Part shown: one piece after another, positions 24,794-33,842 of the stretch
Layout: each line of letters opens with the position of its first letter
How positions within the stretch are numbered: position 1 is the first letter of the stretch
Source: an uncultured Cohaesibacter sp.
GTDB lineage: Bacteria; Pseudomonadota; Alphaproteobacteria; Rhizobiales; Cohaesibacteraceae
Direction of reading: 5' to 3'
Assembly (NCBI RefSeq): GCF_963666525.1
Contig: NZ_OY762905.1
Span: 4,195,501-4,259,500 of the forward strand
Length of the DNA stretch: 64,000 nucleotides
Made by a program: the position numbers and the translations under genes
The notes under the pieces: model-generated
The model's input: only the letters and a program-made list of their open reading frames with translations
The model's database searches: none
Told to the model about the DNA's origin: nothing

Positions 24794-26104
24794 ATGAAAT
24801 CCATTCTATTGGCAACGGCCTCTGCTGCACTGCTCGGCATGGCCACCATGGCTCAAGCCGATACGACGATTGAATTGCAGCGCTTCTTCGGTGCCTGTGA
24901 CGCCGACTACGGGTCCTTGACAGACGTCTCCAAGGCCGTTGGCGAATGTGGCATCATCACGTCACTGGTCAACAAGTTCGAAGCGGAAAATCCCGGTATC
25001 AAGGTCAATGTGACCACCGTCGAATGGCCCGGCTACAATCAGCTCAACGCCCAGCTTGCTTCCAACGCAGCGCCAGACGTGGTGTCTGTGCACTATTCCG
25101 CCATTTCCGACTATTCCACCCGCGGGCTTTTCATGCCGCTTGACGAGTTGCTGGCCTCCGCTGGCATCAACCCGGACGATTTTTCCGATGCGGCCAGGGG
25201 CGGCGTCACCAAGGAGGGTAAAATGTATGCCCTGCCGTTCGACAACTGGACCATGTTGTTCCATGTCAACCTCAACCTGATGAAGGAAGCCGGTCTGGTG
25301 AAGGCCGATGGCACGCCAGTTCTGCCAACCTCGGTGGACGAATTCTTCGCTCAGGGCAAGCAGTTCAAGGAAAAGACAGGCAAGCCCTATCTGGTTCAGA
25401 TCTATGCCAACGAAACCGCCGCCTACATGCGCATTTTCTACACCCTGATGATGCAGCAGAATTATGACTTCTTCAAAGACCCGATGAAAATCGATCTTTC
25501 CGGTCCGGAAGCCAAGGCCGCGCTTGAATTCATGAAGAAGATCCATGACGAGGGGCTGTCCACCCTTGATATGGACTATTCCGCGGCGGTCTCGGGCTTC
25601 TCGTCCGGCGAGGGCGGCATCGAGGTGAACGGCACCTGGCTCATCGGTGATCTCGATGCCCAGTCCAAGGAAGCGGGCAATGCGCTGTCCGGCGGCTATA
25701 CGGTCTATCCGGTGCCGCAATTCTTCCCGGCCAAGGACGCCACCTATGTGGATGGTCATGGCTGGGCCGTGCCGCGTGGCGATCGGGACGACGAGAAGAT
25801 GGCTGCCATCGGCAAACTCTTCAAGTTCCTTGAAACCAACGACTTCGAATGGGCTCGTACCGGTCACCTTCCTGCTGTCAAGGCCGTGTTCGACATGCCG
25901 GAATTCAAGGCGTTGCCGCACCGGGACAATATCGAGAAGATCTCCCGGATCGGTCAGACCCTGCCGGATGGTGTCATGCGTCAGTTCGCCCTGCAGGACA
26001 TCGTGGGCGAAGAGCTGGCCGCCGCGATCAATGGCAACAAGTCGGTTGACGAAGCGCTCAAGCGCATTGAAGAGCGTGTCAACGATCTGCTGGGGAACCT
26101 GTGA
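24794..26104 (+). CDS. Sugar ABC transporter solute-binding protein, family 1
   Basis: This periplasmic receptor captures the sugar for the importer encoded just upstream. The 436-residue precursor has a Sec signal peptide with cleavage likely after MAQA (about residue 22) and a two-lobe type II fold. Typical blocks are VTTVEWPGYNQLNAQL, NAAPDVVSVH and MYALPFDNWTMLFHVN. A Cys pair (about 33 and 50) near the mature N-terminus may form a disulfide. ATG 24794 with AGGGAGAGA upstream replaces a longer frame that would overlap the permease. Placement at the end of the operon, just before a hairpin terminator, is less common than first place. Ligand inferred: arabinose-containing oligosaccharides. 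Confidence 0.92.
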   Translation: MKSILLATASAALLGMATMAQADTTIELQRFFGACDADYGSLTDVSKAVGECGIITSLVNKFEAENPGIKVNVTTVEWPGYNQLNAQLASNAAPDVVSVHYSAISDYSTRGLFMPLDELLASAGINPDDFSDAARGGVTKEGKMYALPFDNWTMLFHVNLNLMKEAGLVKADGTPVLPTSVDEFFAQGKQFKEKTGKPYLVQIYANETAAYMRIFYTLMMQQNYDFFKDPMKIDLSGPEAKAALEFMKKIHDEGLSTLDMDYSAAVSGFSSGEGGIEVNGTWLIGDLDAQSKEAGNALSGGYTVYPVPQFFPAKDATYVDGHGWAVPRGDRDDEKMAAIGKLFKFLETNDFEWARTGHLPAVKAVFDMPEFKALPHRDNIEKISRIGQTLPDGVMRQFALQDIVGEELAAAINGNKSVDEALKRIEERVNDLLGNL

Positions 26105-26230
26105 TCCGCATTTCCTTGCGGAAAAGGCGGGGCTGTATTTCTGATGGGTGCCAAAGGGTGTTTCCCCTCCCTTAATCCTTTCATCGGGAACAACCGGCGA
26201 CTCCCATCGTGAGGGGAATGCAGCAAACAG

Positions 26231-26281
26231 GGAAGCCTGCCCCTGAAGGGTCTCCTATCAAGGCCCGGGCAGGCTTCCTTC
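26231..26281 (+). terminator. Terminator after the arabinoside importer
   Basis: Twelve-base arms at 26231-26242 and 26267-26278 pair perfectly, with a 24-base loop, and are followed by TTCTT. The T tract is short, but stem strength and position, 127 bases after the last gene, support termination. The rest of the 444-base gap to tctC holds the direct repeat listed next and the tctC promoter. Confidence 0.6.
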
Positions 26282-26472
26282 TTGTCCATAGAGTTTGGGG
26301 AATCATTTTGCTGAGTCGGTGCCGCTTCGCTGCCAACCCAATGCCGCAAGGAACGGCGAAGAAGACCGGAAGATTTTCGGTCTGAGCCTTGAAACTAGAC
26401 TTAAGTCCTAAGGATGTTTGCTAGAATATCGCCGGATCCGCAACAATAGTTTGTCCGGTGACAGCTTCATGT

Positions 26473-26488
26473 CAGACTAGCAGACTAG
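26473..26488. promoter_or_regulatory. Tandem 8-bp direct repeat upstream of tctC
   Basis: CAGACTAG occurs twice in direct succession about 60 bases before tctC; a related AACTAGAC is at 26392. OmpR-type regulators such as TctD bind direct repeats, and a TctD-like protein is encoded at 38940, so this is a candidate activation site. Confidence 0.4.
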
Positions 26489-26548
26489 TATCGCCTCCGA
26501 TGGCCCGCCGAAAACAGATAAGGCTGGCTTTTTTGTGGAGGAGAAATC

Positions 26549-27532
26549 ATGATTTCCAAAGTGGTCCGCGCAGCCCTCGCTGTCGCCGCAATGTCGCTCG
26601 CCCCTGTAGCCGCACAGGCTTTTGAACCTGAAAACCCAGAATGTATTGCTCCTGCCAACCCGGGCGGTGGCTGGGACTTCACTTGCCGTCAGGTCGGCAA
26701 GACGCTTCAGGATCTTGGTCTCATCGGTTCTACCATGCAGGTTACCAACCTTGCTGGTGGCGGCGGCGGCGTTGCCTATGCGTCAGTGGTCAACAAGCGC
26801 GGCGATGACAACGATCTGATCGTTGCAGCTTCTTCGGCAACCGCTACCCGTCTTGCTCAGGGTGCCTATCCGGGCAACACCATGGACCAGGTTCGCTGGG
26901 TTGGTGCTGTCGGCGCTGACTATGGCGTGATCGCCGTTGCTGCCAAGAGCCCGATCCAGAACCTCACTGAACTGATGGATCAGATGAAGGAAAAACCGGC
27001 TTCCATCGCAATCGCCGGTGGTTCTGCAGTGGGTGGCTGGGACCATCTCAAGGTGCTGATCGCTGCCAACGCTGCTGGTATTGAAGACGTGCGCAAAGTC
27101 AAATACATCGCCTTCAACGGTGGTGGCGAAGCCGTGACCCAGCTGCTGGCCGGTTCCGTTCAGGCTTTCTCCGGCGATATCTCTGAAGCCAAGGGCTTCG
27201 TGGACTCCGGCGATATCCGCGTGGTTGCCGTTCTGTCTCCGGAACGTCTGGAAGGCGACTATGCTGCATTCCCGACCGCCAAGGAACAGGGTATCGATGC
27301 AATCGGTGCCAACTGGCGCGGTTTCTACGCTCCAAAGAACATGAGCGACGAAGCCTATAACTTCTGGGTATCCAAGATCGACGAACTTTATGCTACGCCG
27401 GAATGGAAAAACGTCATGAAGAACAACGGTCTGGCACCGCTTGATCTGCAAGGTGCAGAATTCGAGAAGTTCGTATCGGAATCTGTTGCCAAGATCCAGC
27501 AGATCTCCCGCAATATCGGGATCATCAAATAA
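26549..27532 (+). CDS. tctC: Tripartite tricarboxylate transporter receptor TctC
   Basis: TctC-type periplasmic proteins bind citrate or related carboxylates and deliver them to the TctAB membrane pair. The 327-residue precursor has a Sec signal peptide ending near AQA (about residue 25). Family blocks follow: ECIAPANPGGGWDFTCR, QVTNLAGGGGGVAYA and AIAGGSAVGGWDHLKV. GGAGGAG precedes ATG 26549. tctB and tctA follow with a strong hairpin between tctC and tctB, probably keeping receptor mRNA more abundant. Many TctC paralogues bind other acids, but the citrate lyase genes downstream make citrate the best guess here. Some members bind only C4-dicarboxylates, so the ligand is inference. Confidence 0.9.
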   Translation: MISKVVRAALAVAAMSLAPVAAQAFEPENPECIAPANPGGGWDFTCRQVGKTLQDLGLIGSTMQVTNLAGGGGGVAYASVVNKRGDDNDLIVAASSATATRLAQGAYPGNTMDQVRWVGAVGADYGVIAVAAKSPIQNLTELMDQMKEKPASIAIAGGSAVGGWDHLKVLIAANAAGIEDVRKVKYIAFNGGGEAVTQLLAGSVQAFSGDISEAKGFVDSGDIRVVAVLSPERLEGDYAAFPTAKEQGIDAIGANWRGFYAPKNMSDEAYNFWVSKIDELYATPEWKNVMKNNGLAPLDLQGAEFEKFVSESVAKIQQISRNIGIIK

Positions 27533-27550
27533 CAATAATCAAGTCCCCGT

Positions 27551-27576
27551 TGCGGCGACCTTTCATGGTCGCCGCA
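27551..27576 (+). promoter_or_regulatory. Intercistronic hairpin between tctC and tctB
   Basis: TGCGGCGACC and GGTCGCCGCA form a perfect ten-pair stem around a six-base loop, 18 bases after the tctC stop. No T run follows. It probably protects the tctC message from 3' decay or reduces read-through, giving more receptor than membrane subunit. Confidence 0.7.
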
Positions 27577-27601
27577 CACTCCGTCTAACGAGGGAATGAT
27601 C

Positions 27602-28033
27602 ATGAGTGATCGTATCTTCGGAGCTGTTGGGCTCCTTCTTGCCGCACTCTTCGCCTATTCTGCCATGATAATCGAGGAGAGTTTCCTCTCCGACGCAGTA
27701 GGCCCCAAGGCCTTCCCGCTGATTATCGCCGCCATTCTCGCAATCTGCTCACTGACCATCCTGCTGAAGCCGGATGTTGCCCCGAAGTGGCCGACGCTGC
27801 CACGGTTCGTTGAACTGGTCGCGTCGATTGTCGTGATGGTGCTGTATGCCGAGTTCCTGCCGATCGTCGGTTTCGTGATCGCCACCGCTCTGGCCTCCGC
27901 CTATCTGACTTGGCGCCTTGGCACGTCCGCCATCCAGTCCGTCGTGGTCGGTATATCCATCGCCGTCGGCATCTATATCATTTTCCACCTTCTCTTTGGC
28001 CTTTCTCTGGCCAAGGGCCCTCTTGGTTTCTAA
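27602..28033 (+). CDS. tctB: Tripartite tricarboxylate transporter small membrane subunit TctB
   Basis: The 143-residue protein has four hydrophobic segments and the conserved GPKAFPLIIAAIL after the first, as in TctB. It is the small subunit of the tripartite secondary transporter that uses an ion gradient to import carboxylates. ATG 27602 is preferred to 27596 because GAGGG lies at a better distance. It ends 12 bases before tctA, and both were probably translated from one message. On its own TctB is poorly conserved; its identity rests on size, topology, the PKAFP motif and position between tctC and tctA. Confidence 0.88.
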   Translation: MSDRIFGAVGLLLAALFAYSAMIIEESFLSDAVGPKAFPLIIAAILAICSLTILLKPDVAPKWPTLPRFVELVASIVVMVLYAEFLPIVGFVIATALASAYLTWRLGTSAIQSVVVGISIAVGIYIIFHLLFGLSLAKGPLGF

Positions 28034-28045
28034 GGAGCTCGGATT

Positions 28046-29587
28046 ATGGACACTCTTTCGTCTCTCGCGGACGGCTTCGTGATCGCGATGACCTTTCAGA
28101 ACCTCATCCTTGCCTTGCTCGGGTGTTTTCTGGGAACCATCATGGGCGCATTGCCCGGCCTCGGCCCCTCAAACGGGGTTGCCATCCTCATTCCGCTGGC
28201 CTTTTCGCTGGGCCTTGGCGCAACGCCATCTCTCATTCTGCTGACATCGGTCTACTACGGCGCCATGTATGGCGGCCGTATCTCTTCGATCCTGCTCAAC
28301 ATCCCCGGTGACGCACCGGCCCTGATGACCTGTATCGATGGCTATCCGATGGCTCAGAACGGTCGGGGCGGCGAAGCCTTGGCACTGTCGGGCTTTGCAT
28401 CCTTTATCGGCTCGTTCCTGGCGACCTGGGGGCTGGTGCTGCTGGCTCCGCAGCTGGTGAAAATCGCATTGGCCTTCGGTCCGGCCGAATATTTCGCCTT
28501 GTTTGCGCTGGCCTTTGCCACATTGGGTGGCGTGTCATCCACCAATCAGGCCAAATCGGCCTTTGCTGCGATGATCGGCCTCGGCCTTGCCATGGTTGGT
28601 GTTGACACCCAGACCGGTGTGCCGCGCTTCACCTTTGGCATCGTGCATTTCTACGACGGTATCGACTTCCTTGTCGCGATCGTTGGTCTGTTCGCCATCT
28701 CAGAAGTCTTCATCTTCATCGAGAACCGCCATGGCAGTGCCGACGCAGAAGGCAAGAAGGTCGAGCTTGGTCGCCTGACACCATCCTGGAAAACCTTCTG
28801 GGGTAGCTTCCCGACGATCCTGAGGACCAGTGTTGTCGGCTTCCTGGCCGGTGTTCTGCCCGGTGCCGGTGCCTCTCTCGGCTCGTTCATTTCCTATTCC
28901 ATGGAAAAGCGTCTGCTCGACAAGGAAGGCACTTTCGGCAAGGGCGATCCTCGCGGTGTGGCTGCTCCTGAAGCAGGCAACAACGCTGCCGCCGGTGGTG
29001 CTCTGGTGCCGATGCTGGCGCTCGGTGTTCCCGGTTCGGGCACGACCGCCGTTCTGCTCGCCGTGCTTCTGGCCCTCAACATCACCCCCGGGCCGTTGCT
29101 CTTTGCCAACAACCCGGATGTGGTCTGGGGTCTGATTGCAGCCCTGTTCATCGGCAACTTCATCCTGCTGCTGCTCAACATTCCGTTCGTCGGTATCTTC
29201 ATCCGCGTTCTGCTTGTTCCGCCGCGCATCCTGATGCCAGTCGTTGCGATGGTCAGCTTCGTGGGTATCTACGGCATTGCCGGCTCCACTTTCGACCTTG
29301 TCGTGATGGTTGGTTTCGGTGCTCTTGGCTGGCTGTTCCGCAAGATGGATGTGCCTCTGGTGCCGATCATTCTTGGTGTCCTGCTGGGCAACAACATGGA
29401 GAGTAACCTGCGTCGTGCCATCACCATTTCCGATGGCGACTGGTCGGTGCTGTTCAGCAGCCCTCTGTCCATGACGCTGTGGGCGATTTCCATCATCGGA
29501 TTTGTTCTGCCGATCTTCGTTGGCCGCTTCATGCCGAAAAAGGCAAAGAAGCTGCCTGACACCGTTGAAGAGGAAATCTCCAACTGA
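28046..29587 (+). CDS. tctA: Tripartite tricarboxylate transporter large membrane subunit TctA
   Basis: TctA is the translocating subunit. The 513-residue protein has about 11-12 membrane segments and the two family signatures: GALPGLGPSNGVAILIPLAF near the N-terminus and GVPGSGTTAVLLAVLL in the second half. AAGGAG precedes ATG 28046. With TctC and TctB it forms a complete carboxylate importer that takes the place of the CitS/CitT carriers usually paired with citrate lyase operons. Hairpins follow its stop before citC. Sodium- or proton-coupled uptake is known for relatives; the coupling ion cannot be told from sequence. Confidence 0.94.
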   Translation: MDTLSSLADGFVIAMTFQNLILALLGCFLGTIMGALPGLGPSNGVAILIPLAFSLGLGATPSLILLTSVYYGAMYGGRISSILLNIPGDAPALMTCIDGYPMAQNGRGGEALALSGFASFIGSFLATWGLVLLAPQLVKIALAFGPAEYFALFALAFATLGGVSSTNQAKSAFAAMIGLGLAMVGVDTQTGVPRFTFGIVHFYDGIDFLVAIVGLFAISEVFIFIENRHGSADAEGKKVELGRLTPSWKTFWGSFPTILRTSVVGFLAGVLPGAGASLGSFISYSMEKRLLDKEGTFGKGDPRGVAAPEAGNNAAAGGALVPMLALGVPGSGTTAVLLAVLLALNITPGPLLFANNPDVVWGLIAALFIGNFILLLLNIPFVGIFIRVLLVPPRILMPVVAMVSFVGIYGIAGSTFDLVVMVGFGALGWLFRKMDVPLVPIILGVLLGNNMESNLRRAITISDGDWSVLFSSPLSMTLWAISIIGFVLPIFVGRFMPKKAKKLPDTVEEEISN

Positions 29588-29595
29588 TGCAATTT

Positions 29596-29724
29596 CCCGT
29601 CGGTCCGAGCAAACCAGCATGACCAGACGACCGACGGGTCAAACACCATGATACCGGGCAAGGCGGCGACCAACTCCGCCGTCTTGCCCGACAAGGCCTT
29701 CGAAATGCAATTTCGTCGATTTTT
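29596..29724 (+). terminator. Hairpin cluster downstream of tctA
   Basis: Three stems follow tctA: 29596-29605 with 29629-29638 (ten perfect pairs), 29655-29668 with 29677-29690 (14 pairs including one G-T), and CGAAAT/ATTTCG at 29701-29715 followed by TCGATTTTT. Together they probably end or attenuate tctCBA transcription. The remaining 330 bases to citC hold no convincing gene and likely a citC promoter. Confidence 0.6.
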
Positions 29725-30052
29725 CCTGTCAAAATCACAGCTTTTTGCTGCGAAACGCCTGCCCAAATGACCTTGGTCAGGGACATGACAGAAAAGTCGG
29801 ATAAAAAGGCTGATAAAAAGATTGCCGCCATGTCTTGTGCAAGCAGGGCAGGCGAAAAACCGGCAATCGTCGAGGGTGGATACAACCGCAATCAACAAGG
29901 AATGAGAATATCCATTGTCACTGCAATGCCTCTGGGCGAAACACTTCTGGAAAACCGGTTTCCGGCACGGTCTGATCGGGACATGCTTTTGATCTACCAG
30001 ACCGAGTGACAATGTAAATTCTGATTGCTCAAACGGCTAGAGGAATGTGCTA

Positions 30053-31081
30053 GTGAGCGACGGATTGGAATTCTTGACGGTTGAACCGGCCTCTGACCCC
30101 GCGGCGCGAAAGGAAATCGTCGACCTGCTGGCCAGATGCGGTCTCGATTACGAGAAGCATATCGAATTTTTCGTAACCGCGCGCCAGGAAGGCAAACTGG
30201 TGGCCTGCGCCGGTTTCGAAAAGGGCATCATCAAGGATGTTGCCATTTGCCAGACATTGAGGGGCAGTTCGATCAGTCTCAGACTGGTGAGCGAAGTCAC
30301 CTATCTTGCCCACAGTCAGGGCTATCAGATCCTGTTTGTCTATACCGAACCACACAACGCCGATTTCTTTCTCGGCTGCGGCTTCTACCCGCTGGTGGAG
30401 GTGCCCGGCCAGACGGCTTTGCTGGAAAACACCCCGGTCGGTATCAAGAACTATTGTGCCTCACTGGCCAAGCTGCGCGTCGAGGCGGACAAGATCGGCT
30501 GCGTCGTGGCCAACGCCAACCCCTTCACTCTTGGCCATCTCTATCTCATAGAGGAGGCCGCCAGATCCTGCGACTGGCTGCATCTGTTCATCGTCAAGGA
30601 AGATGCCTCGCTGTTCTCCTACCACGACCGCTTCCAGCTGGCTAAGGAGATGACGAAGGACATTGCGAACCTGACGTTGCACGAGGGGTCGAAATACATG
30701 GTCTCGCGGGCGACTTTCCCGGCCTATTTCTTCAAGGACAAGGGCATGGTGGGCCAGTGCCGGACAGCCGTCGACCTTTTGCTTTTCCGCAAATATATCG
30801 CACCGGCGCTCGGGGTGACCCATCGGTTCGTCGGCACCGAACCCTTCTGCGACACAACGCGCAAATATAACAATGACATGAAGTTCTGGCTGCAGGAGCC
30901 AAGCGCCGTCGCCCATCCGATCGAGGTGGTCGAGCTGGAGCGGACCAAGCGTAGCGGTATCGCCGTCTCCGCTTCCCATGTCCGCCATCTGCTGGCCGCC
31001 GGGAATTTCGAGAAGATCAAGGAATTCGTGCCACAGCCGACCTTCGATCTCATCATGAAGAAATATGCCAATTCTATCTGA
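30053..31081 (+). CDS. citC: Citrate lyase ligase (acetate:CoA-ACP ligase) CitC
   Basis: CitC activates citrate lyase by acetylating the thiol of the prosthetic group on CitD, using acetate and ATP. The 342-residue protein has an N-terminal acetyltransferase-like domain (about 1-130, with FLGCGFYPL) and a C-terminal nucleotidyltransferase domain with NANPFTLGHLYLIEEAA and, near the end, GIAVSASHVRHLL. Translation probably starts at GTG 30053, with AGAGGAA seven bases upstream; a GTG six bases earlier is too close to that site. It opens the run citC-D-E-F-G-X and lies 465 bases after tctA. Confidence 0.93.
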   Translation: MSDGLEFLTVEPASDPAARKEIVDLLARCGLDYEKHIEFFVTARQEGKLVACAGFEKGIIKDVAICQTLRGSSISLRLVSEVTYLAHSQGYQILFVYTEPHNADFFLGCGFYPLVEVPGQTALLENTPVGIKNYCASLAKLRVEADKIGCVVANANPFTLGHLYLIEEAARSCDWLHLFIVKEDASLFSYHDRFQLAKEMTKDIANLTLHEGSKYMVSRATFPAYFFKDKGMVGQCRTAVDLLLFRKYIAPALGVTHRFVGTEPFCDTTRKYNNDMKFWLQEPSAVAHPIEVVELERTKRSGIAVSASHVRHLLAAGNFEKIKEFVPQPTFDLIMKKYANSI

Positions 31082-31142
31082 CTGTCCGACGGCAAAAGCC
31101 GCTGTGGCATGACCAAATTCTGAATATCAAGAGGAGCGAAAC

Positions 31143-31439
31143 ATGCAGATCATACAGGAGGCGTTGGCGGGGACACTCGAATCGAGCGATCTCTTCGTCA
31201 GGGTCTCGCCATCCGAGGGTGCGCTCGAACTGATCCTGAACAGTGAAGTCCAGAACCAGTTTGGCGACCAGATCAAGAAGGTCGTGGAAGCGACCCTGGC
31301 CAAATTGGGCGTGTCCGAAGGCGCGACCGTGATCATCGAGGACAAAGGCGCACTCGATTGCGTCATCGAAGCCCGCGTCGAGGCAGCCCTGTTGCGGGCC
31401 GCAGGTGACAAATCCGTAGATTGGGAGTCCATGTCATGA
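31143..31439 (+). CDS. citD: Citrate lyase acyl carrier protein (gamma subunit) CitD
   Basis: CitD carries the 2'-(5''-phosphoribosyl)-3'-dephospho-CoA group on which citrate is cleaved. The 98-residue protein aligns from end to end with Klebsiella Cit[11 protein letters not shown] places the attachment Ser at position 14, the same number, and [20 protein letters not shown] matches the family's C-terminal block. GAGGAG precedes ATG 31143. Its stop overlaps the start of citE as ATGA, so CitD and CitE are translationally coupled, which suits subunits made in equal amounts. Confidence 0.96.
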   Translation: MQIIQEALAGTLESSDLFVRVSPSEGALELILNSEVQNQFGDQIKKVVEATLAKLGVSEGATVIIEDKGALDCVIEARVEAALLRAAGDKSVDWESMS

Positions 31440-32308
31440 CCCTGCGTCGTTCCATGCTGTTCATTCCGGGCTCCAACGCCGCAATGATTTCGACCGCTTT
31501 CGTGTTCAAACCCGACTCGGTCATGTTCGATCTGGAAGATGCAGTGTCCTTGCGCGAAAAGGATGCCGCCCGTCTTCTCGTCTATCACACGCTCAAGTCG
31601 TCGCTTTATGATGGCATCGAGCGCGTTGTCCGCATCAACCCGCTGTCCACGCCATTCGGCAGGGATGATCTCGAGGCCGCCGTGCGTGGCGGCGCCGACG
31701 TCATTCGTCTGCCCAAGACCGAAACCGCGGATGATGTGAAGGAACTGGAGGTCTGCGTCGAGGAGCTCGAGCGCAAATGTGGTCGCGAAGTCGGCTCGAC
31801 CTTGTTGATGGCCGCCATCGAATCCGCTTCCGGCGTGATCAACTCGGTTGCCATCGCCAACGCATCCAAGCGCCTGATGGGCATTGCTGTTGCCGGCTTC
31901 GACTATGTTGTTGACATGCAGACTGAGCGCGGCGACGGGTCCGAGCTGTTTTATGCCCGCTGCGCCGTTCTGCATGCGGCCCGTGCCGCCAAGATCGATG
32001 CCTTCGACGTGGTCTATTCCGACATCAACAACGAGGAAGGTTTCCTCAAGGAAGTGGATGTCATCAAGCGACTGGGCTTCAACGGCAAGTCACTGATTAA
32101 CCCGCGTCAGATCGAACTGTTGCACAACGCCTATGCGCCAACGCAGGAAGACGTCGATTATGCCAACCGCGTGGTTGCCGCTGCTGCAAAGGCCGAAGCC
32201 GACGGGTTGGGCGTCATTTCGCTCAACGGCAAGATGATTGATGCGCCCATCGTGGACAGCGCCAGGCGGGTTCTGAGCCGTGCTCAGGCTTCCGGCGTCA
32301 GACGATAG
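31436..32308 (+). CDS. citE: Citrate lyase beta subunit (citryl-ACP lyase) CitE
   Basis: CitE cleaves citryl-ACP to oxaloacetate and acetyl-ACP. The 290-residue TIM-barrel protein of the HpcH/HpaI family starts with [14 protein letters not shown], has [17 protein letters not shown] with metal-binding acidic residues, and [15 protein letters not shown] towards the C-terminus. Its ATG lies within the citD stop. CitE-like proteins also occur outside citrate lyase, but here citD and citF flank it, so identity is firm. The enzyme is cytoplasmic as part of the CitDEF complex. Confidence 0.95.
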   Translation: MTLRRSMLFIPGSNAAMISTAFVFKPDSVMFDLEDAVSLREKDAARLLVYHTLKSSLYDGIERVVRINPLSTPFGRDDLEAAVRGGADVIRLPKTETADDVKELEVCVEELERKCGREVGSTLLMAAIESASGVINSVAIANASKRLMGIAVAGFDYVVDMQTERGDGSELFYARCAVLHAARAAKIDAFDVVYSDINNEEGFLKEVDVIKRLGFNGKSLINPRQIELLHNAYAPTQEDVDYANRVVAAAAKAEADGLGVISLNGKMIDAPIVDSARRVLSRAQASGVRR

Positions 32309-32321
32309 GGAGCGCTTCAAG

Positions 32322-33842
32322 ATGGACAAGAACAATCAATCGGCTCCAGGGAGGAGCGAGACGGTGGCTGAACCGGAACTGTTTCAGGGTTTTGCAGCAA
32401 AAAATCCCTATCTGGCTGATCCGGTGGCAAAGCTGGACCGCAAGCTCGTCGATACGGTCCAGGAGGCCGTCCGGCGCGTAGGCCTCAAGGACGGCATGAC
32501 CATTTCCTTTCACCACGCCTATCGCGAGGGGGACAAGGTCATCAACATGGTCGTCGCCATTCTCGCCGACATGGGGTTCAAGGATCTGACGCTGGCCTCC
32601 TCGTCGCTGGTTTCGGCCAACGCTCCACTGATCGAGCATATCAGGAATGGCGTCATCCGGAAGATCTACACCTCCGGCATGCGCGGCAAGCTGGCTGACG
32701 CCATCTCCCACGGCCTGATGGATGAACCGATCACCGTGCATTCCCACGGTGGCCGCTGCGCTCTTATCGAGACCGGTGAAATCAATATTGACGTTGCCTT
32801 CATCGGCGTGTCGGCCTGTGATGCCTATGGCAACGCCAATGGATTCTCCGGGCGCTCCCGCTGCGGCTCGCTGGGCTACGCCATGGTGGATGCCCATTTC
32901 GCCAAGAGCGTCATCATGCTGACCGAAGAGATAGTTGCCTATCCCAACGCACCGGCCAGCATCCGGCAGGATCAGGTGGATTGGATCGTGCAGGTGGATG
33001 AGGTCGGTGACCCGGCCAAGATCTCTGTCGGTGCGGCCCGTGCCACCACCAACCCGCGCGAATTGCTGATCGCCCGCCTGTCGGCGGAGGTGATGGAATA
33101 TGGCGGCTACTTCAATGACGGCTTTTCCATGCAGACCGGCACCGGTGGCTCGTCCACGGCGACGGTCCGCTTTCTGGAAGACCGCATGCGGCATCTCGAC
33201 ATCAAGGCAGCATGGGCCCTTGGCGGCCAGACCGGCGGCATGGTCGACCTGCACAACAAGGGGCTGATCGGCACACTGCTCGATACCCAGAGCTTTGATG
33301 CGGTGGCGGCTCGCTCGCTCGAGTCCTCGCCCAACCACGTCGAGATCTCGGCTCATTATTATGCCAGCCCGATGTCCAAGGGCGCCGTGGTGGATCGACT
33401 TGACATGGTCATCCTGTCGGCACTGGAAATCGATCTTGATTTCAACGTCAACGTTCTGACCGGGTCTGACGGGGTCATGCGTGGTGCTTCCGGTGGTCAT
33501 TGCGACACCGCAGCCGGTGCCAAGCTGTCCATCGTGACGGCGCCGCTCATCCGCTCCCGCATTCCCACCGTGGTCAAGAAGGTGACGACGCGGGTGACGC
33601 CGGGCGAAACCATTGGCGTTCTGGTGACGGACCACGGCATCGCGGTCAACCCGAACCGGCCCGATGTGGAAGAGCGCCTGCGCGCGGCAAACCTGCCGGT
33701 CCGCTCCATCGAAGAGCTCTACCAGCGGGCAATCTCGATCACGGGGGAACCCAAGCCGATCGAGTTCCTCGACAAGGTGGTTGGCGTCGTGCGCTATCGC
33801 GATGGCACGGTGATTGATACCGTGCGTCAGGTTGCCAAATGA
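32322..33842 (+). CDS. citF: Citrate lyase alpha subunit (citrate-ACP transferase) CitF
   Basis: CitF swaps the acetyl group on CitD for citrate, forming citryl-ACP. The 506-residue protein has the two-domain CoA-transferase fold with GMTISFHHAYREGDKVINMV, HSHGGRCALIETGEI and GASGGHCDTAAGAKLSI, all typical of CitF. AGGGAG precedes ATG 32322; a GTG at 32280 would overlap citE by 29 bases. Its stop overlaps the next start (ATGA). With CitD and CitE it completes the lyase, which yields oxaloacetate and acetate from citrate without oxygen. Confidence 0.96.
   Translation: MDKNNQSAPGRSETVAEPELFQGFAAKNPYLADPVAKLDRKLVDTVQEAVRRVGLKDGMTISFHHAYREGDKVINMVVAILADMGFKDLTLASSSLVSANAPLIEHIRNGVIRKIYTSGMRGKLADAISHGLMDEPITVHSHGGRCALIETGEINIDVAFIGVSACDAYGNANGFSGRSRCGSLGYAMVDAHFAKSVIMLTEEIVAYPNAPASIRQDQVDWIVQVDEVGDPAKISVGAARATTNPRELLIARLSAEVMEYGGYFNDGFSMQTGTGGSSTATVRFLEDRMRHLDIKAAWALGGQTGGMVDLHNKGLIGTLLDTQSFDAVAARSLESSPNHVEISAHYYASPMSKGAVVDRLDMVILSALEIDLDFNVNVLTGSDGVMRGASGGHCDTAAGAKLSIVTAPLIRSRIPTVVKKVTTRVTPGETIGVLVTDHGIAVNPNRPDVEERLRAANLPVRSIEELYQRAISITGEPKPIEFLDKVVGVVRYRDGTVIDTVRQVAK

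Noticed and set aside
24482-26104. 540-codon version of the arabinoside receptor gene
   Set aside because: The extra N-terminus overlaps the permease gene; AGGGAGAGA and a signal peptide fix the start at 24794.
29767-30009. Possible 80-residue protein between tctA and citC
   Set aside because: Low-complexity Lys/Ala start, no ribosome site, no family resemblance; the region more likely holds the citC promoter.
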